64,000 bases of DNA from assembly GCF_020524045.1 (NCBI RefSeq), contig NZ_JAIVKL010000013.1:1-64000 (forward strand), in the 5' to 3' direction. This document shows, in pieces, positions 1 through 8,289 of the stretch; positions within the stretch are counted from its first letter, which is position 1, and the number at the start of each line of letters is the position of its first letter. The notes under the pieces were generated by a model. It searched no databases, had not been told where the DNA came from, and saw only the letters and a program-made list of their open reading frames with translations. The position numbers and the translations under genes are program-made. Source of the stretch: Metabacillus litoralis (GTDB lineage Bacteria > Bacillota > Bacilli > Bacillales > Bacillaceae).

Positions 1-109
1 AGTTATACGTGTTTTTCCAAATACACAATCGGCTTTTCGTTTAGTAGGAGCTGTATTAATGCAATATCAAGAATCAGTTTACTCTATTAAAAAATCTCTC
101 ACTAAATAA
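1..109 (+). pseudogene. C-terminal end of an IS256-family (Mutator) transposase, cut by window edge
   Basis: Reading from base 2, the last 35 residues end in TAA at 107-109. The segment VIRVFPNTQSAFRLVGAVLM matches the conserved tail of IS256-family transposases, where an arginine-phenylalanine-proline-asparagine stretch is followed by the R-L-(I/V)-G-A-L motif. Only the tail is visible, so it cannot be said whether the upstream gene is intact. A long palindrome follows directly (120-223). Confidence 0.7.
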
Positions 110-119
110 CAATTTTTTA

Positions 120-223
120 GAACTTCCATTATAAATAATTTCATAATCAGTACAGCCAGTCAAAGTAAAAAGAACCTTTGACAGACTATACTGATTATGA
201 TGTATAAAACACATGGAAGTTCC
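120..223. repeat. Long imperfect palindrome (about 47-bp arms)
   Basis: The arm at 120-166 (starting gaacttccat, containing ataatcagta and ending gtcaaag) is matched by its reverse complement at 176-223 (ctttg, tactgattat, atggaagttc). The loop is about 9 bases. It lies just downstream of the transposase tail, so it may be an IS end, two ends head to head, or a small non-autonomous element. There is no T-run typical of a terminator. Confidence 0.6.
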
Positions 224-640
224 GCAAAAAAAATGTTGGTGGGATTTGATAATAATCTTTAAAACAGGTCTGAATGATAGTTGAAAATATTTGTTCAAGA
301 ATTTACACAAGATTAAGGACTTGACTACAAAATGATAAAGAAAAGCTCATAAAGTCTATGATTGAGTTCAAAATAAGTTGAGAAAGGATAAAATGTAAGA
401 GCAAGATCCGAAAACTGTATAGAAATGCTCAACATGGAAGTAAATGACCTCAAAATAGCTTTAAATCCTGAAACAAATTCCTAGGCACCCCTAGTCAGAG
501 CACAAAAAGTACGTATAAGCCCAATAATTCCGTTCCAAAGCGCTAATATTTGAGAATACCAACCTTACATCAACAATTAACACAAATGAGTATTGTGATA
601 ATTCCTCAATTGTGATACATTAAAATTATCTATTTGTGCG
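224..640. other. Non-coding stretch before secG
   Basis: No convincing open reading frame is seen on either strand. The A+T-rich end near 590-635 contains two imperfect copies of attgtgata and probably holds the secG promoter, but no clear -35/-10 pair could be fixed. Confidence 0.4.
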
Positions 641-661
641 CATTTCAGGAGGTGTGTTTTC

Positions 662-895
662 ATGCATACAGTATTAATTATCCTACTTGTTTTAGTTTCA
701 ATCGCTCTTATTACAGTTGTATTATTACAATCTGGAAAAAGCGCAGGTTTATCTGGTGCGATTTCTGGTGGCGCCGAGCAACTTTTTGGAAAGCAAAAAG
801 CACGTGGTCTTGATTTAGTTTTACATCGAGCTACTATTATTTTGTCTGTTTTATTCTTTATTCTTACAATTTTAGTATCATATGTTGTTCAATAA
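662..895 (+). CDS. secG: Preprotein translocase subunit SecG
   Basis: 77 residues, the usual SecG length in Bacillus. SecG is a small membrane subunit of the SecYEG channel that assists protein export. Two hydrophobic segments (about residues 3-22 and 52-74) flank a conserved cytoplasmic loop with [20 protein letters not shown] and LFGKQKARG, the family signature. A strong ribosome-binding site (aggaggtg) lies about 7 bases upstream of the ATG. It heads the secG – esterase – rnr – smpB – ssrA order conserved in Bacillaceae, and a terminator follows. Confidence 0.95.
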   Translation: MHTVLIILLVLVSIALITVVLLQSGKSAGLSGAISGGAEQLFGKQKARGLDLVLHRATIILSVLFFILTILVSYVVQ

Positions 896-907
896 TGGGT
901 GAAAGCA

Positions 908-941
908 AAGGGTCTGTACTAACTACAGGCTCTTTTTTGTT
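908..941 (+). terminator. Rho-independent terminator after secG
   Basis: Stem gggtctgta / tacaggctc with one G-U pair, loop ctaac, then a run of Ts. It lies 13 bases after the secG stop codon. Confidence 0.75.
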
Positions 942-948
942 TTAGATG

Positions 949-1175
949 GGGCTTTTCTTTTCTGAAAACTTCTCTAAATGATTGGTAGAAATAGTGTTTT
1001 GATCTTTAAATAAGACGTTTTTCGTAAACTTTGTTGCTTTTAAATACCTGAAGCAATTAGCACTGTATTAAGTCTAGTGGCATCTTTTCTTCATGAAATA
1101 GTACCTTTATAGTGAAAAATCACTGTTTTCACTATAAATTTTGGTTACCTAGCAACAATTGTTCAGAAAAGAGCC
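949..1175. repeat. MITE-like intergenic repeat, copy A
   Basis: About 227 bp bounded by inverted ends (ggcttttcttttctgaa-like at the left, ttcagaaaagagcc at the right). A second, shorter copy lies after smpB (5590-5752). The shared interior includes ctgtat(t/c)aagtct, tcttttcttc, tacctttta and a terminal ttcagaaaagag. An internal palindrome tatagtgaaa / ttttcactata lies at about 1110-1137. No transposase is encoded. Confidence 0.6.
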
Positions 1176-1358
1176 TTAAATAATAAAAAACATACATAAC
1201 TTTAAGTAAACATCTTTGTAAGTAGGAACAGTGTTTGATTTAATGGTAGTAACGGATTTACATAGACATAAGTTTCAACTAGCTAACATAAGTGAAATGT
1301 AATACTAAAGAAGCTTGTCGGGCAAACTATATAAAAGATTTATTGAAGGAGTATAACA

Positions 1359-2099
1359 ATGAAAAGAGTTTTACCAAAGCCATTTACATTTGAAGGTGGA
1401 AATAAGGCTGTATTATTATTACATGGATTTACTGGAAATACGGCTGATGTGAGAATGCTTGCGCGTTTTTTAAGTGAACGAGGTTACACATGTCATGCAC
1501 CACAATATAAGGGACATGGTGTACCACCTGAGGAGCTTGTTTCTACTGGACCAGAAGATTGGTGGAAAGATGTAGAAGAAGGCTATCAGCATTTGAAGAA
1601 TATGGGTTTCGAAGATATTGCTGTAGGCGGATTGTCACTAGGTGGAGTGTTTTCTTTGAAATTAGGTTACACTGTACCTGTAAAGGGTATTATCCCAATG
1701 TGTGCACCCATGTATATAAAAAGTGAAGAAGTCATGTATGAAGGTGTTCTCGAATATGCTAGAAATTATAAAAAATTCGAGGGGAAAACTCCTGAAGAAA
1801 TTGAAGCTGAAATGAGAGAGTTTGAAAAATCTCCTATGAATACATTAAAAGCTTTACAAGAGTTGATTGCTTCTGTTCGAGATAATGTGGATATGATTTA
1901 CTCTCCAACCTTTGTTGCACAAGGAAGACATGATCATATGATTAATACAGATAGTGCAAATATTATCTACAATGAAGTGGAGAATGATCATAAAAAAATT
2001 AAATGGTATGAAGAATCTGGACATGTTTTAACTCTTGATAAAGAACGAGATCAACTTCATGAAGATGTTTATGAATTTTTAGAAAGTCTTGATTGGTAA
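1359..2099 (+). CDS. Carboxylesterase, Est30/YvaK-type alpha/beta hydrolase
   Basis: 246 residues, matching the length of Geobacillus Est30-type carboxylesterases that hydrolyse short-chain esters in the cytoplasm. An LLLHGFTG oxyanion segment lies near residue 20. The nucleophile is in GLSLGG (Ser93), the acid is Asp192 (GRHDHMI) and the base is His222 (ESGHVLTLD), so the triad is complete. A ribosome-binding site (gaaggagt) precedes the ATG. It is followed almost without gap by rnr and is probably co-transcribed with it. The position between secG and rnr is the conserved Bacillaceae location. Confidence 0.9.
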   Translation: MKRVLPKPFTFEGGNKAVLLLHGFTGNTADVRMLARFLSERGYTCHAPQYKGHGVPPEELVSTGPEDWWKDVEEGYQHLKNMGFEDIAVGGLSLGGVFSLKLGYTVPVKGIIPMCAPMYIKSEEVMYEGVLEYARNYKKFEGKTPEEIEAEMREFEKSPMNTLKALQELIASVRDNVDMIYSPTFVAQGRHDHMINTDSANIIYNEVENDHKKIKWYEESGHVLTLDKERDQLHEDVYEFLESLDW

Positions 2100-2113
2100 A
2101 AGGAGGATGTTAC

Positions 2114-4453
2114 ATGGATCAAGAAATACAAGTACATATCAATAAGCTACTTGGTTTTATGAAAGATGAGGCGTATAAACCACTGACAGTTCAAGAGCTA
2201 GAAGAAGCTTTTGGGATAGAGGATTCTGCAGAATTCAAAGAATTTGTGAAAGCCTTAGTTGTGATGGAAGATGAGGGATTAGTTGTTCGAACACGAAGTA
2301 ACCGCTATGGCCTTCCAGAAAAAATGAATTTATTAAAAGGAAAACTCATTGGACATGCTAAAGGGTTTGCTTTTGTAGATCCTGATGATACAAGCTTAGA
2401 TGATATTTTCATCCCACCAACTGAGCTAAAAACAGCGATGCATGGTGATGTTGTTCTTGTTCGAGTAAGTCCGAAATCTTCAAGTGGTTCCCGCCAAGAA
2501 GGTTCGATTATTCGAATTCTAGAACGAGGTGTAAAAGAAGTTGTTGGAACATATACAGAAAGTAAAAATTTCGGTTTTGTGATCCCAGATGATAAGAAAA
2601 TTGCAAACGACATTTTTATTCCGAAAAATTCAGCAAAGGGTGCGATTGAAGGTCATAAGGTTGTAGTGAAATTAACGACCTATCCTGAAGGTCGTATGAG
2701 TGCTGAAGGCGAGGTTATCGACATACTAGGCCATAAAAATGACCCAGGTGTTGATATTTTATCTGTTATTCATAAACACGGGTTACCAGGTCCGTTCCCT
2801 GTAGAAGCTCTAGAACAAGCAAATGATGTTCCAGATGAAATTAAAGAGGAAGATTTAAAGGATCGCCGGGATCTTCGTAACGAAACGATCGTTACAATAG
2901 ATGGTGCAGATGCAAAGGATTTAGATGATGCAGTTACGGTCACAAAACTTGAAAATGGTCACTATAAGCTTGGTGTTCATATAGCAGATGTTAGTCATTA
3001 TGTAACAGAGCAATCTCCAATTGATCGTGAAGCAGTTGAACGCGGAACAAGTGTTTATTTAGTTGACCGAGTGATTCCAATGATTCCACATCGACTTTCG
3101 AATGGAATTTGTTCATTAAATCCAAAAGTGGATCGATTAACATTGTCTTGTGAAATGGAAATCGATGAGGATGGCCAAGTTGTTAAACATGAGATTTTTC
3201 AAAGTGTGATTAAAACAACAGAACGTATGACATATACTGATGTGAATAAAATTCTTGAAGATAAAGACGAAGCTCTTCTGCAAAAATATGAAAGCCTTGT
3301 ACCTATGTTTGAAGAAATGGGGGACTTGGCACAAATTCTTCGTAAAAAGCGTATGGACCGTGGAGCTATTGACTTTGACTTTAAAGAAGCAAAGGTGTTA
3401 GTTGATGGAAAAGGTCATCCAACAGATGTTGTTATACGTGAACGTTCTGTAGCAGAGCGTCTAATCGAAGAATTTATGTTACTTGCAAATGAAACAGTTG
3501 CAGAGCATTTCCATTGGATGAATGTCCCGTTCATTTATCGTATCCATGAAGATCCTAATGCTGAAAAACTTCAACGTTTCTTAGAATTTATTACGAACTT
3601 CGGTTATTCTGTTAAAGGAACTGCAAACGAAATACATCCAAGAGCATTACAAAATATAATTGAGGAAGTAGCAGGTAAACCAGAAGAAACGGTTATTTCG
3701 ACTGTAATGCTACGTTCGATGAAGCAAGCAAAATATGATCCAGAAAGCCTTGGACATTTCGGGTTATCAACAGAATTTTACACACATTTCACTTCACCAA
3801 TTCGTCGTTATCCTGATTTAATTGTTCATCGATTAATTCGTACGTATTTGATTGAAGGTAAAGTTGATGAAGACACACGTTCAAGATGGGCAGAAAGCTT
3901 ACCTGTTATAGCTGAGCATTCCTCTAATATGGAGAGAAGAGCGGTTGAAGCTGAGCGTGAAACAGATGAACTGAAAAAAGCAGAGTATATGCTTGATAAA
4001 ATTGGCGAGGAATATGACGGTATGATTAGCTCTGTGACAAACTTCGGTATGTTCGTTGAGCTTCCTAACACAATTGAGGGTCTAATTCATGTTAGCTATT
4101 TAACAGATGATTATTATCGCTATGATGAACGTCATTATGCAATGATTGGTGAACGTACAGGTAATGTTTATCGAATTGGTGATGAAATCACTGTTCGTGT
4201 TGTAAATGTGAATAAAGATGAACGTTCGATTGATTTTGAAGTTGTGGGAATGAAAGGGACGAGAAAACGCCCTGATAAAGATGCTCCTAAAAAAGTGATT
4301 ATTGCAGGCAATGGTAGAAAGCCAGATAACTTAAAATATGGTAGGAAAAAAGAAGACGAAAAATCTGGAGACTGGTCAACTCGTCCTCCACGTAAAAAGA
4401 AAAAGCATTTCGAAAATCCGCCAAAAGCAAAGCGTAAAAAGAAAAAAAGATAA
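2114..4453 (+). CDS. rnr: Ribonuclease R
   Basis: 779 residues. RNase R is a 3'-5' processive exoribonuclease that degrades structured RNA and, with tmRNA, non-stop messages. Order: N-terminal winged helix (1-75), two cold-shock domains (about 75-220), the RNB catalytic domain with the Asp cluster DAKDLDDAV (Asp266, 269, 271, 272), an S1 domain (about 630-715) and a lysine-rich basic tail ending KAKRKKKKR. The ATG at 2114 is chosen because aaaggagg ends 8 bases upstream; an in-frame ATG at 2093 overlaps the esterase end and lacks a site. The gene sits next to smpB and ssrA, its functional partners in trans-translation. Confidence 0.96.
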   Translation: MDQEIQVHINKLLGFMKDEAYKPLTVQELEEAFGIEDSAEFKEFVKALVVMEDEGLVVRTRSNRYGLPEKMNLLKGKLIGHAKGFAFVDPDDTSLDDIFIPPTELKTAMHGDVVLVRVSPKSSSGSRQEGSIIRILERGVKEVVGTYTESKNFGFVIPDDKKIANDIFIPKNSAKGAIEGHKVVVKLTTYPEGRMSAEGEVIDILGHKNDPGVDILSVIHKHGLPGPFPVEALEQANDVPDEIKEEDLKDRRDLRNETIVTIDGADAKDLDDAVTVTKLENGHYKLGVHIADVSHYVTEQSPIDREAVERGTSVYLVDRVIPMIPHRLSNGICSLNPKVDRLTLSCEMEIDEDGQVVKHEIFQSVIKTTERMTYTDVNKILEDKDEALLQKYESLVPMFEEMGDLAQILRKKRMDRGAIDFDFKEAKVLVDGKGHPTDVVIRERSVAERLIEEFMLLANETVAEHFHWMNVPFIYRIHEDPNAEKLQRFLEFITNFGYSVKGTANEIHPRALQNIIEEVAGKPEETVISTVMLRSMKQAKYDPESLGHFGLSTEFYTHFTSPIRRYPDLIVHRLIRTYLIEGKVDEDTRSRWAESLPVIAEHSSNMERRAVEAERETDELKKAEYMLDKIGEEYDGMISSVTNFGMFVELPNTIEGLIHVSYLTDDYYRYDERHYAMIGERTGNVYRIGDEITVRVVNVNKDERSIDFEVVGMKGTRKRPDKDAPKKVIIAGNGRKPDNLKYGRKKEDEKSGDWSTRPPRKKKKHFENPPKAKRKKKKR

Positions 4454-4460
4454 ATGATAA

Positions 4461-4496
4461 GAGAGGCTGAGATATAAGTTCAGCCTCTTTGTTTTT
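4461..4496. terminator. Bidirectional terminator between rnr and the GyrI-like gene
   Basis: Stem agaggctga / tcagcctct followed by T-rich sequence on the + strand. The convergent gene's stop codon lies inside the stem, so it can serve both transcripts. Confidence 0.75.
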
Positions 4497-4956
4497 CCAT
4501 AACAATGGGGATCATTATTGTTAAGTGTGGCTCATCTGTTAGTGGCTCATAAGTGATTGGATAGATATCAAAGTGGTCTATTGTATTTTGAACGGGTTGA
4601 TAGGAGTTTTCTTTCATCCAATCATAAAGTGTTTGATAGGCTTGATAAACATGAACACCCTTGTAATCTAGTGCTGCATAGTGATGTGATTGAAATTGGA
4701 AAACATCGAAATTGGCTGGTAAAGAGCTTTTTTCAGGAACCTCTGTACAGATATAATACGTAAAGCCGTTAGCGATATTCTGTAACGATAGTCCATATAT
4801 TGTTTGTGAGCGCTCAAAGAAAGGTGTGTTGAAAAGGTCTTTACGAAATTGATGTAGTACTTTTTTTACATCGCCTTTTTCGGCCTGCTCAAAAGTACCT
4901 TGCCATTTTACTCCAAAAGCTTGAAAGGCAGTTTTCTCTTTTATTTCTATTTTCAT
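4480..4956 (-). CDS. GyrI-like / AraC effector-binding domain protein
   Basis: 158 residues forming one GyrI-like small-molecule-binding domain, the fold found at the C-terminus of many AraC/MerR regulators and as stand-alone proteins. No DNA-binding domain is attached. Recognisable features are an early FGVKWQGTFEQA strand-helix unit, a central YYICTEVPE segment and the closing HFDIYPITYEPLTDEPHLTI pattern, which resembles the final ERYD..F..... motif. Ribosome-binding site aggtg lies upstream of the ATG. It is convergent with rnr and inserted between two otherwise conserved neighbours. Ligand unknown. Confidence 0.75.
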   Translation of the reverse strand: MKIEIKEKTAFQAFGVKWQGTFEQAEKGDVKKVLHQFRKDLFNTPFFERSQTIYGLSLQNIANGFTYYICTEVPEKSSLPANFDVFQFQSHHYAALDYKGVHVYQAYQTLYDWMKENSYQPVQNTIDHFDIYPITYEPLTDEPHLTIMIPIVMEKQRG

Positions 4957-5060
4957 TTTAACACCTCATATAGATTCGTTAATCATTGTATTCTCTCTAA
5001 TCAGCGTCAATCCTTTTACTAACGATAAAAGTGCCAAAAGATTGAGTTTGCGTCCATTTT

Positions 5061-5088
5061 TTGCTAAAATATAAGTTACCGCTATAAT
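5061..5088 (+). promoter_or_regulatory. Probable sigma-A promoter of smpB
   Basis: TTGCTA (5061-5066) and TATAAT (5083-5088) with 16-bp spacing, about 30 bases before the smpB start. Confidence 0.55.
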
Positions 5089-5117
5089 GATAGGTACACC
5101 CGAGAGGAGGCAACACA

Positions 5118-5585
5118 ATGCCTAAAGGAATGGGAAAAGTAGTTGCTCAAAACAAAAAGGCAAATCACGATTTTTCAATTGAAGAAACGTTTGAAGCTGG
5201 CATTGTCCTTCAAGGAACGGAAATCAAATCGATTCGAAACGGTCGTGCAAATTTAAAGGATTCATATGCACGTATTGAACGTGGTGAAGTATTCTTACTT
5301 AATATGCATGTTAGTCCATATGAGCAAGGAAATCGCTATAACCATGATCCATTACGTACAAGAAAACTACTTCTTCACAAAAAGGAAATTGTCAAATTAA
5401 TTGGTGCAACAAAAGAAGATGGGTATGCACTAGTTCCTTTGAAAATGTATTTAAAGAATGGTTATGCTAAGGTTTTAATTGGTCTTGGTAAGGGTAAAAA
5501 GAAATACGATAAGCGTGAAGACTTGAAGAAAAAAGAAGCGAAACGTGATATCGAGCGTGCCTTTAGAGAACGCCAAAAGATCTAA
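5118..5585 (+). CDS. smpB: SsrA-binding protein SmpB
   Basis: 155 residues, the standard SmpB length. SmpB binds the tRNA-like part of tmRNA and delivers it to stalled ribosomes. The sequence carries family motifs such as [62 protein letters not shown] and a basic C-terminal tail ([14 protein letters not shown]). A strong ribosome-binding site (gaggaggc) precedes the ATG. The ssrA gene lies 320 bp downstream on the same strand but has its own promoter. Confidence 0.97.
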   Translation: MPKGMGKVVAQNKKANHDFSIEETFEAGIVLQGTEIKSIRNGRANLKDSYARIERGEVFLLNMHVSPYEQGNRYNHDPLRTRKLLLHKKEIVKLIGATKEDGYALVPLKMYLKNGYAKVLIGLGKGKKKYDKREDLKKKEAKRDIERAFRERQKI

Positions 5586-5589
5586 AAGG

Positions 5590-5752
5590 TAGGCTGTTTT
5601 CGCAATCTTTATGACGATTAGAAACTTAAATAACAGTTCTGTATCAAGTCTATTGGTATCTTTTCTTCTCGTATTAATACCTTTTATCCGATAAAACATT
5701 GTTTTTAACAGATAATTAGGTAACTCGTAAGAATAATTTCAGAAAAGAGTTA
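5590..5752. repeat. MITE-like intergenic repeat, copy B
   Basis: Shares with 949-1175 the ordered blocks ctgtatcaagtct, ggtatcttttcttc, aataccttttat, taggtaact and the end ttcagaaaagag. The left end is shortened. It fills the gap between smpB and the ssrA promoter. Confidence 0.5.
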
Positions 5753-5770
5753 ATAGGTAAAACCTTACAA

Positions 5771-5798
5771 TTGCATTCTTGTCTCAGTCTGTTATAAT
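5771..5798 (+). promoter_or_regulatory. Probable promoter of ssrA
   Basis: TTGCAT (5771-5776) and TATAAT (5793-5798), 16 bp apart, about 105 bases before the mature tmRNA 5' end. This fits a longer precursor trimmed at its 5' end. Confidence 0.55.
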
Positions 5799-5993
5799 AG
5801 ATTTTGTAAGACAGTCACTTACACACAATTTCATAAGCAATTAAGCTTATTCTACTTTTGTAATACCTCCCGTATTCCCAAGCTGGTATATACGGCTAAT
5901 CATGGGGACGTTACGGATTCGACAGGGGTAGTTCGAGCTTAGGTTGCGGGCCGAAGGGATCGTCTTCGTTAAAACGTCACGCCAATAATAACT

Positions 5994-6029
5994 GGCAAAT
6001 CTAACAATAACTTAGCTTTAGCAGCTTAA
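5994..6029 (+). other. tmRNA proteolysis-tag reading frame
   Basis: The resume codon GGC at 5994 starts GKSNNNLALAA, followed by two stop codons (TAA TAA, 6027-6032). With the alanine carried by tmRNA the tag is A-GKSNNNLALAA. The LALAA end resembles Bacillus tags (VALAA in B. subtilis), recognised by ClpXP. Confidence 0.85.
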
Positions 6030-6250
6030 TAACTGCATAGCTAGTTCCTCCCTCCATCGTCCATGTGGTAGGGTAAGGGACTCACTCTTAGTGGACTACG
6101 CCTAATTCCTCCGTCTGGGGATGATGGAAGAGACCAATCAGACTAGCTGCTCTGACGCCTGTCGATAGGCATAGGAGTTAGCGAAACTGCGAATTTATCG
6201 ACTACGCTCGTAGACGCTTAAGTGCCGATATGTCTGGACGTGGGTTCGAT

Positions 6251-6520
6251 TAGTAATTAGTCGCCTTATGTGGTAACACATAAGTGAAAATTCGGCTTTA
6301 TCGGTGAAACCTAAGTCACTTAAATGTGATAGGGCAATGCCGAGCGGTATGTAGAGCAATCTAACAGCCGTGTATCGACTTATAGGCTGCCAACTTGGTA
6401 GTACTAGGATACGAAAATCTGCCTTTTCTAAAGGTAAAACTACTTTTCGTATAAGACGCCGAAGGACCTAACAAGGTTCAAGATATAGTCAGTGCCATGA
6501 CGAAAGCATGGAATAGCACG
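6251..6520 (+). ncRNA. Group I self-splicing intron in the T-loop of tmRNA
   Basis: 270 nt with no open reading frame of note, so no homing endonuclease. The 5' exon ends in U (ttcgat) and the intron ends in G, as group I introns require. A P1 helix forms between exon cgat and intron gtcg (6261-6264) with the expected U-G pair at the splice site. A P2 hairpin lies at about 6265-6284 (cttatgtg / cacataag). The hallmark aagatatagtc of the P7 region is at 6480-6490, with a pairing partner gacttata near 6378, and a terminal hairpin ccatg / catgg follows. Splicing must occur for tmRNA to fold and be charged. Confidence 0.92.
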
Positions 6521-6531
6521 TCCCACCGTCT

Positions 6532-6562
6532 CCACCAAATACATATTTGGTGGTTTTTGTTT
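6532..6562 (+). terminator. ssrA terminator
   Basis: Stem ccaccaaata / tatttggtgg, overlapping the 3' CCA, followed by TTTTTGTTTT. Confidence 0.85.
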
Positions 6563-7032
6563 TGTTAAATTTGTGACTTCAACCATATATTTTCCTAAAA
6601 CGAAAGCTTATGCTTGAAAATACTTAACGAAATTTTATGCTTGAAACTTACTTGGATTTAGTATCTAAAATAACTTAGAACTTAATTATCAAAATGGAGT
6701 AATGCACACAAGTTATTGTGTGCATTTTTATTATAGCTTATTTTATATCTTTCTTTAGAGTAATAACCTTAGTACACTAATTATAAAGCACTTTATTTAA
6801 TATTCGAGTATGAGAAAAATGATTTGGAATTTTTCACTTCTTTCTAACGAATCTATAAATATAAAAATCGTTCATATTACTAAATTATCATTACATTTCA
6901 TCCTGATATTAAGTTAAAGGTGGATAATGTTGAAGACGAAAAACGAAAGAACAACAGATTATTTGCTGAACAGTAGAAGTAAATTGCGACACAAAGTAGA
7001 TTATGAGTGTTCAAATATAGTGAAATAAATAT
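6563..7032. other. Non-coding, island left junction region
   Basis: A+T-rich. It contains an isolated terminator (6701-6732) and a possible 33-codon reading frame (6927-7028, ATG after aaaggtgg). That frame resembles nothing recognised and is not called as a gene. Confidence 0.4.
6701..6732 (+). terminator. Orphan rho-independent terminator
   Basis: Stem aatgcacaca / tgtgtgcatt, loop agtta-like, then TTTTATT. No gene precedes it, so the gene it served was probably lost. Confidence 0.6.
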
Positions 7033-7287
7033 TTAGGATTTATTAGGTCCTAATTTTACAAATAGATTTGTGAAAAAATAAGCTAAAGTTGCAGCAATAG
7101 AAGAAATAATTAGATTAAACATACTATCTTGACCAGTCATAGGACCTAAAAATACGTACTGGGAACCATAATTGTAATTTTTAACAGTATGTAAGATTTC
7201 TAATGAGATTTTTTGACAAATAGGAAATAAAACACCAAATAACATAATAAAAAAGATATATTTTTTCAAAAAAATCTTCCTTTCCAT
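7033..7287 (-). CDS. Small membrane protein, unknown function
   Basis: 84 residues. Two hydrophobic segments (about residues 8-25 and 58-76) are separated by a loop with HTVKNYNYGSQYVFLGPMTG, which gives a small integral membrane protein. The upstream ribosome-binding site is weak (aaaaaaga). No family is recognised. It stands alone between the ssrA terminator and gene remnants. Confidence 0.5.
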   Translation of the reverse strand: MERKIFLKKYIFFIMLFGVLFPICQKISLEILHTVKNYNYGSQYVFLGPMTGQDSMFNLIISSIAATLAYFFTNLFVKLGPNKS

Positions 7288-7375
7288 TCTTTTTTATCAA
7301 TATATTAACCCTTGTCCTAAATTATTATAAAAATGAAAAATCTATGTCGTAGTTCGCATAAATAGATCAGTAGAT

Positions 7376-7498
7376 TTATGATAATTTTAATTTTTGATAT
7401 TCAATTATAAGTTCATCTAATTCTTGGCTGATAAAAACTGTTACAGGATGATTTAATCCAAGAAGCTTACCTGCCTCAATTAAATCAATGCATTTTAG
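7376..7498 (-). pseudogene. Remnant of a Spo0E-like phosphatase gene
   Basis: The minus strand reads CIDLIEAGKLLGLN, HPVTVFISQELDELIIEYQK and LKLS, then stop. The S-Q-E-L-D-x-L-I motif and the preceding I-x-x-G-x-x-x-G-L-x-x-P spacing are those of Spo0E-like aspartyl-phosphate phosphatases, which dephosphorylate Spo0A-P and restrain sporulation. There is an in-frame TGA just upstream (7499-7501) and no usable start codon, so the N-terminal helix is missing. Confidence 0.65.
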
Positions 7499-7636
7499 TC
7501 AATTCTTACATGGTCCTGTATTATCTATTTATTGAGAAAATGTATATACTTTGTAAATTTATTTACATGAGATCACTTTAATTCGCAATTCACTTAATAC
7601 TGATAGATAAAGATGCGGAAAATGAAAAAGGGCAAG

Positions 7637-7762
7637 TTAAATGCCCCAGTTTTTAAAGTATTCAAAGAATCCCATATGCATTGGGAATACCCATAAATAT
7701 GCACCAAAAATAGCTTCTCCACCTAGTAAAAAGTTGTCAATTAATTTAAAAATAAACCAATT
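7637..7762 (-). pseudogene. C-terminal fragment of an unidentified small protein
   Basis: The minus-strand frame reads NWFIFKLIDNFLLGGEAIFG, AYLWVFPMHMGFFEYFKNWG and I, then stop. The composition looks like a genuine membrane-protein tail, but no start codon with a ribosome-binding site is found and the frame runs into the integrase remnant. Confidence 0.35.
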
Positions 7763-7980
7763 ACTCGAGGAATGGCTTATATCATTCTTAAAGAAGCTGC
7801 ACAAGAATTATACCTGAAAAGCATAGGTACACATTCGGATACTGGTTTTATAAACCATTTCAAGATGTCGTTACTCTCCAGAAGATATTTAATCATACAG
7901 ATCCAGGAGTCACATTAAGATATATTGGTATAGAACAAGGTGATATTGATAACAAGAAGAGACGATTTAACCTATACGCA
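7763..7980 (+). pseudogene. Decayed phage-type tyrosine integrase
   Basis: The C-terminal catalytic region of a tyrosine recombinase is recognisable in two frames. First comes RGMAYIILKEAAQELYLKSI plus GTHS; then, after a small deletion and frame change near 7836, comes GYWFYKPFQDVVTLQKIFNH with TDPGVTLRYIGI. The His of the FNH motif and the catalytic Tyr of RYIGI are present, but the R-x-x-R stretch expected after GTHS is deleted. It lies 1.2 kb from ssrA, a standard target of such integrases, so it probably marks the enzyme that brought in the left part of the island. Confidence 0.75.
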
Positions 7981-8289
7981 ACATATAAGTTATGTATAAC
8001 TCATATTAACAAACAACTGCAAACCTTGAGACTGTATGGGCAATTTAGGTTTGTTGAGTTATATATAATATAGTTTAAAGATAATTAATACTGATGTAAA
8101 ACTAGTCTATTCTTTACTATTTTCATATTAGAATAGTTTATTTATTAAAAGGAATAAATAATAATATTAAGATTGATGACCCAGTAAAATTAAAATATGT
8201 ACTAATCTAAAAGAATACTGATATGGTATACTTAACCATATAAAAGATTATAATGAGGATAATCTAATGCTCAAGAAAGCAGGGTTATA
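7981..8289. other. Non-coding stretch before the ATPase pair
   Basis: No gene recognised. The integrase frame continues open to 8073 without recognisable homology. An A+T-rich segment with TATAAT-like sequence near 8248-8254 probably holds the promoter of the next operon. Confidence 0.35.

Larger units (their letters stand above)
5904..6537 (+). ncRNA. ssrA: tmRNA gene, split by a group I intron
   Basis: tmRNA acts as tRNA-Ala and as message to rescue stalled ribosomes and tag the unfinished protein for proteolysis. The 5' end (ggggacgttacggattcgac) and the 3' end (cccaccgtctccacca) match Bacillus tmRNA. The exons are 5904-6250 (347 nt) and 6521-6537 (17 nt), giving a normal 364-nt molecule with encoded CCA after splicing. 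The 634-nt gene is too long because 6251-6520 is inserted in the T-loop; joining the exons rebuilds a T-arm GTGGG-TTCGATT-CCCAC. Partners SmpB and RNase R are encoded upstream. Confidence 0.95.

Noticed and set aside
74-310. Minus-strand 78-codon reading frame
   Set aside because: It runs through the palindrome and the transposase tail, has no ribosome-binding site and resembles no protein.
6927-7028. 33-codon gene
   Set aside because: It has a possible ribosome-binding site but no recognisable sequence; too short to support.
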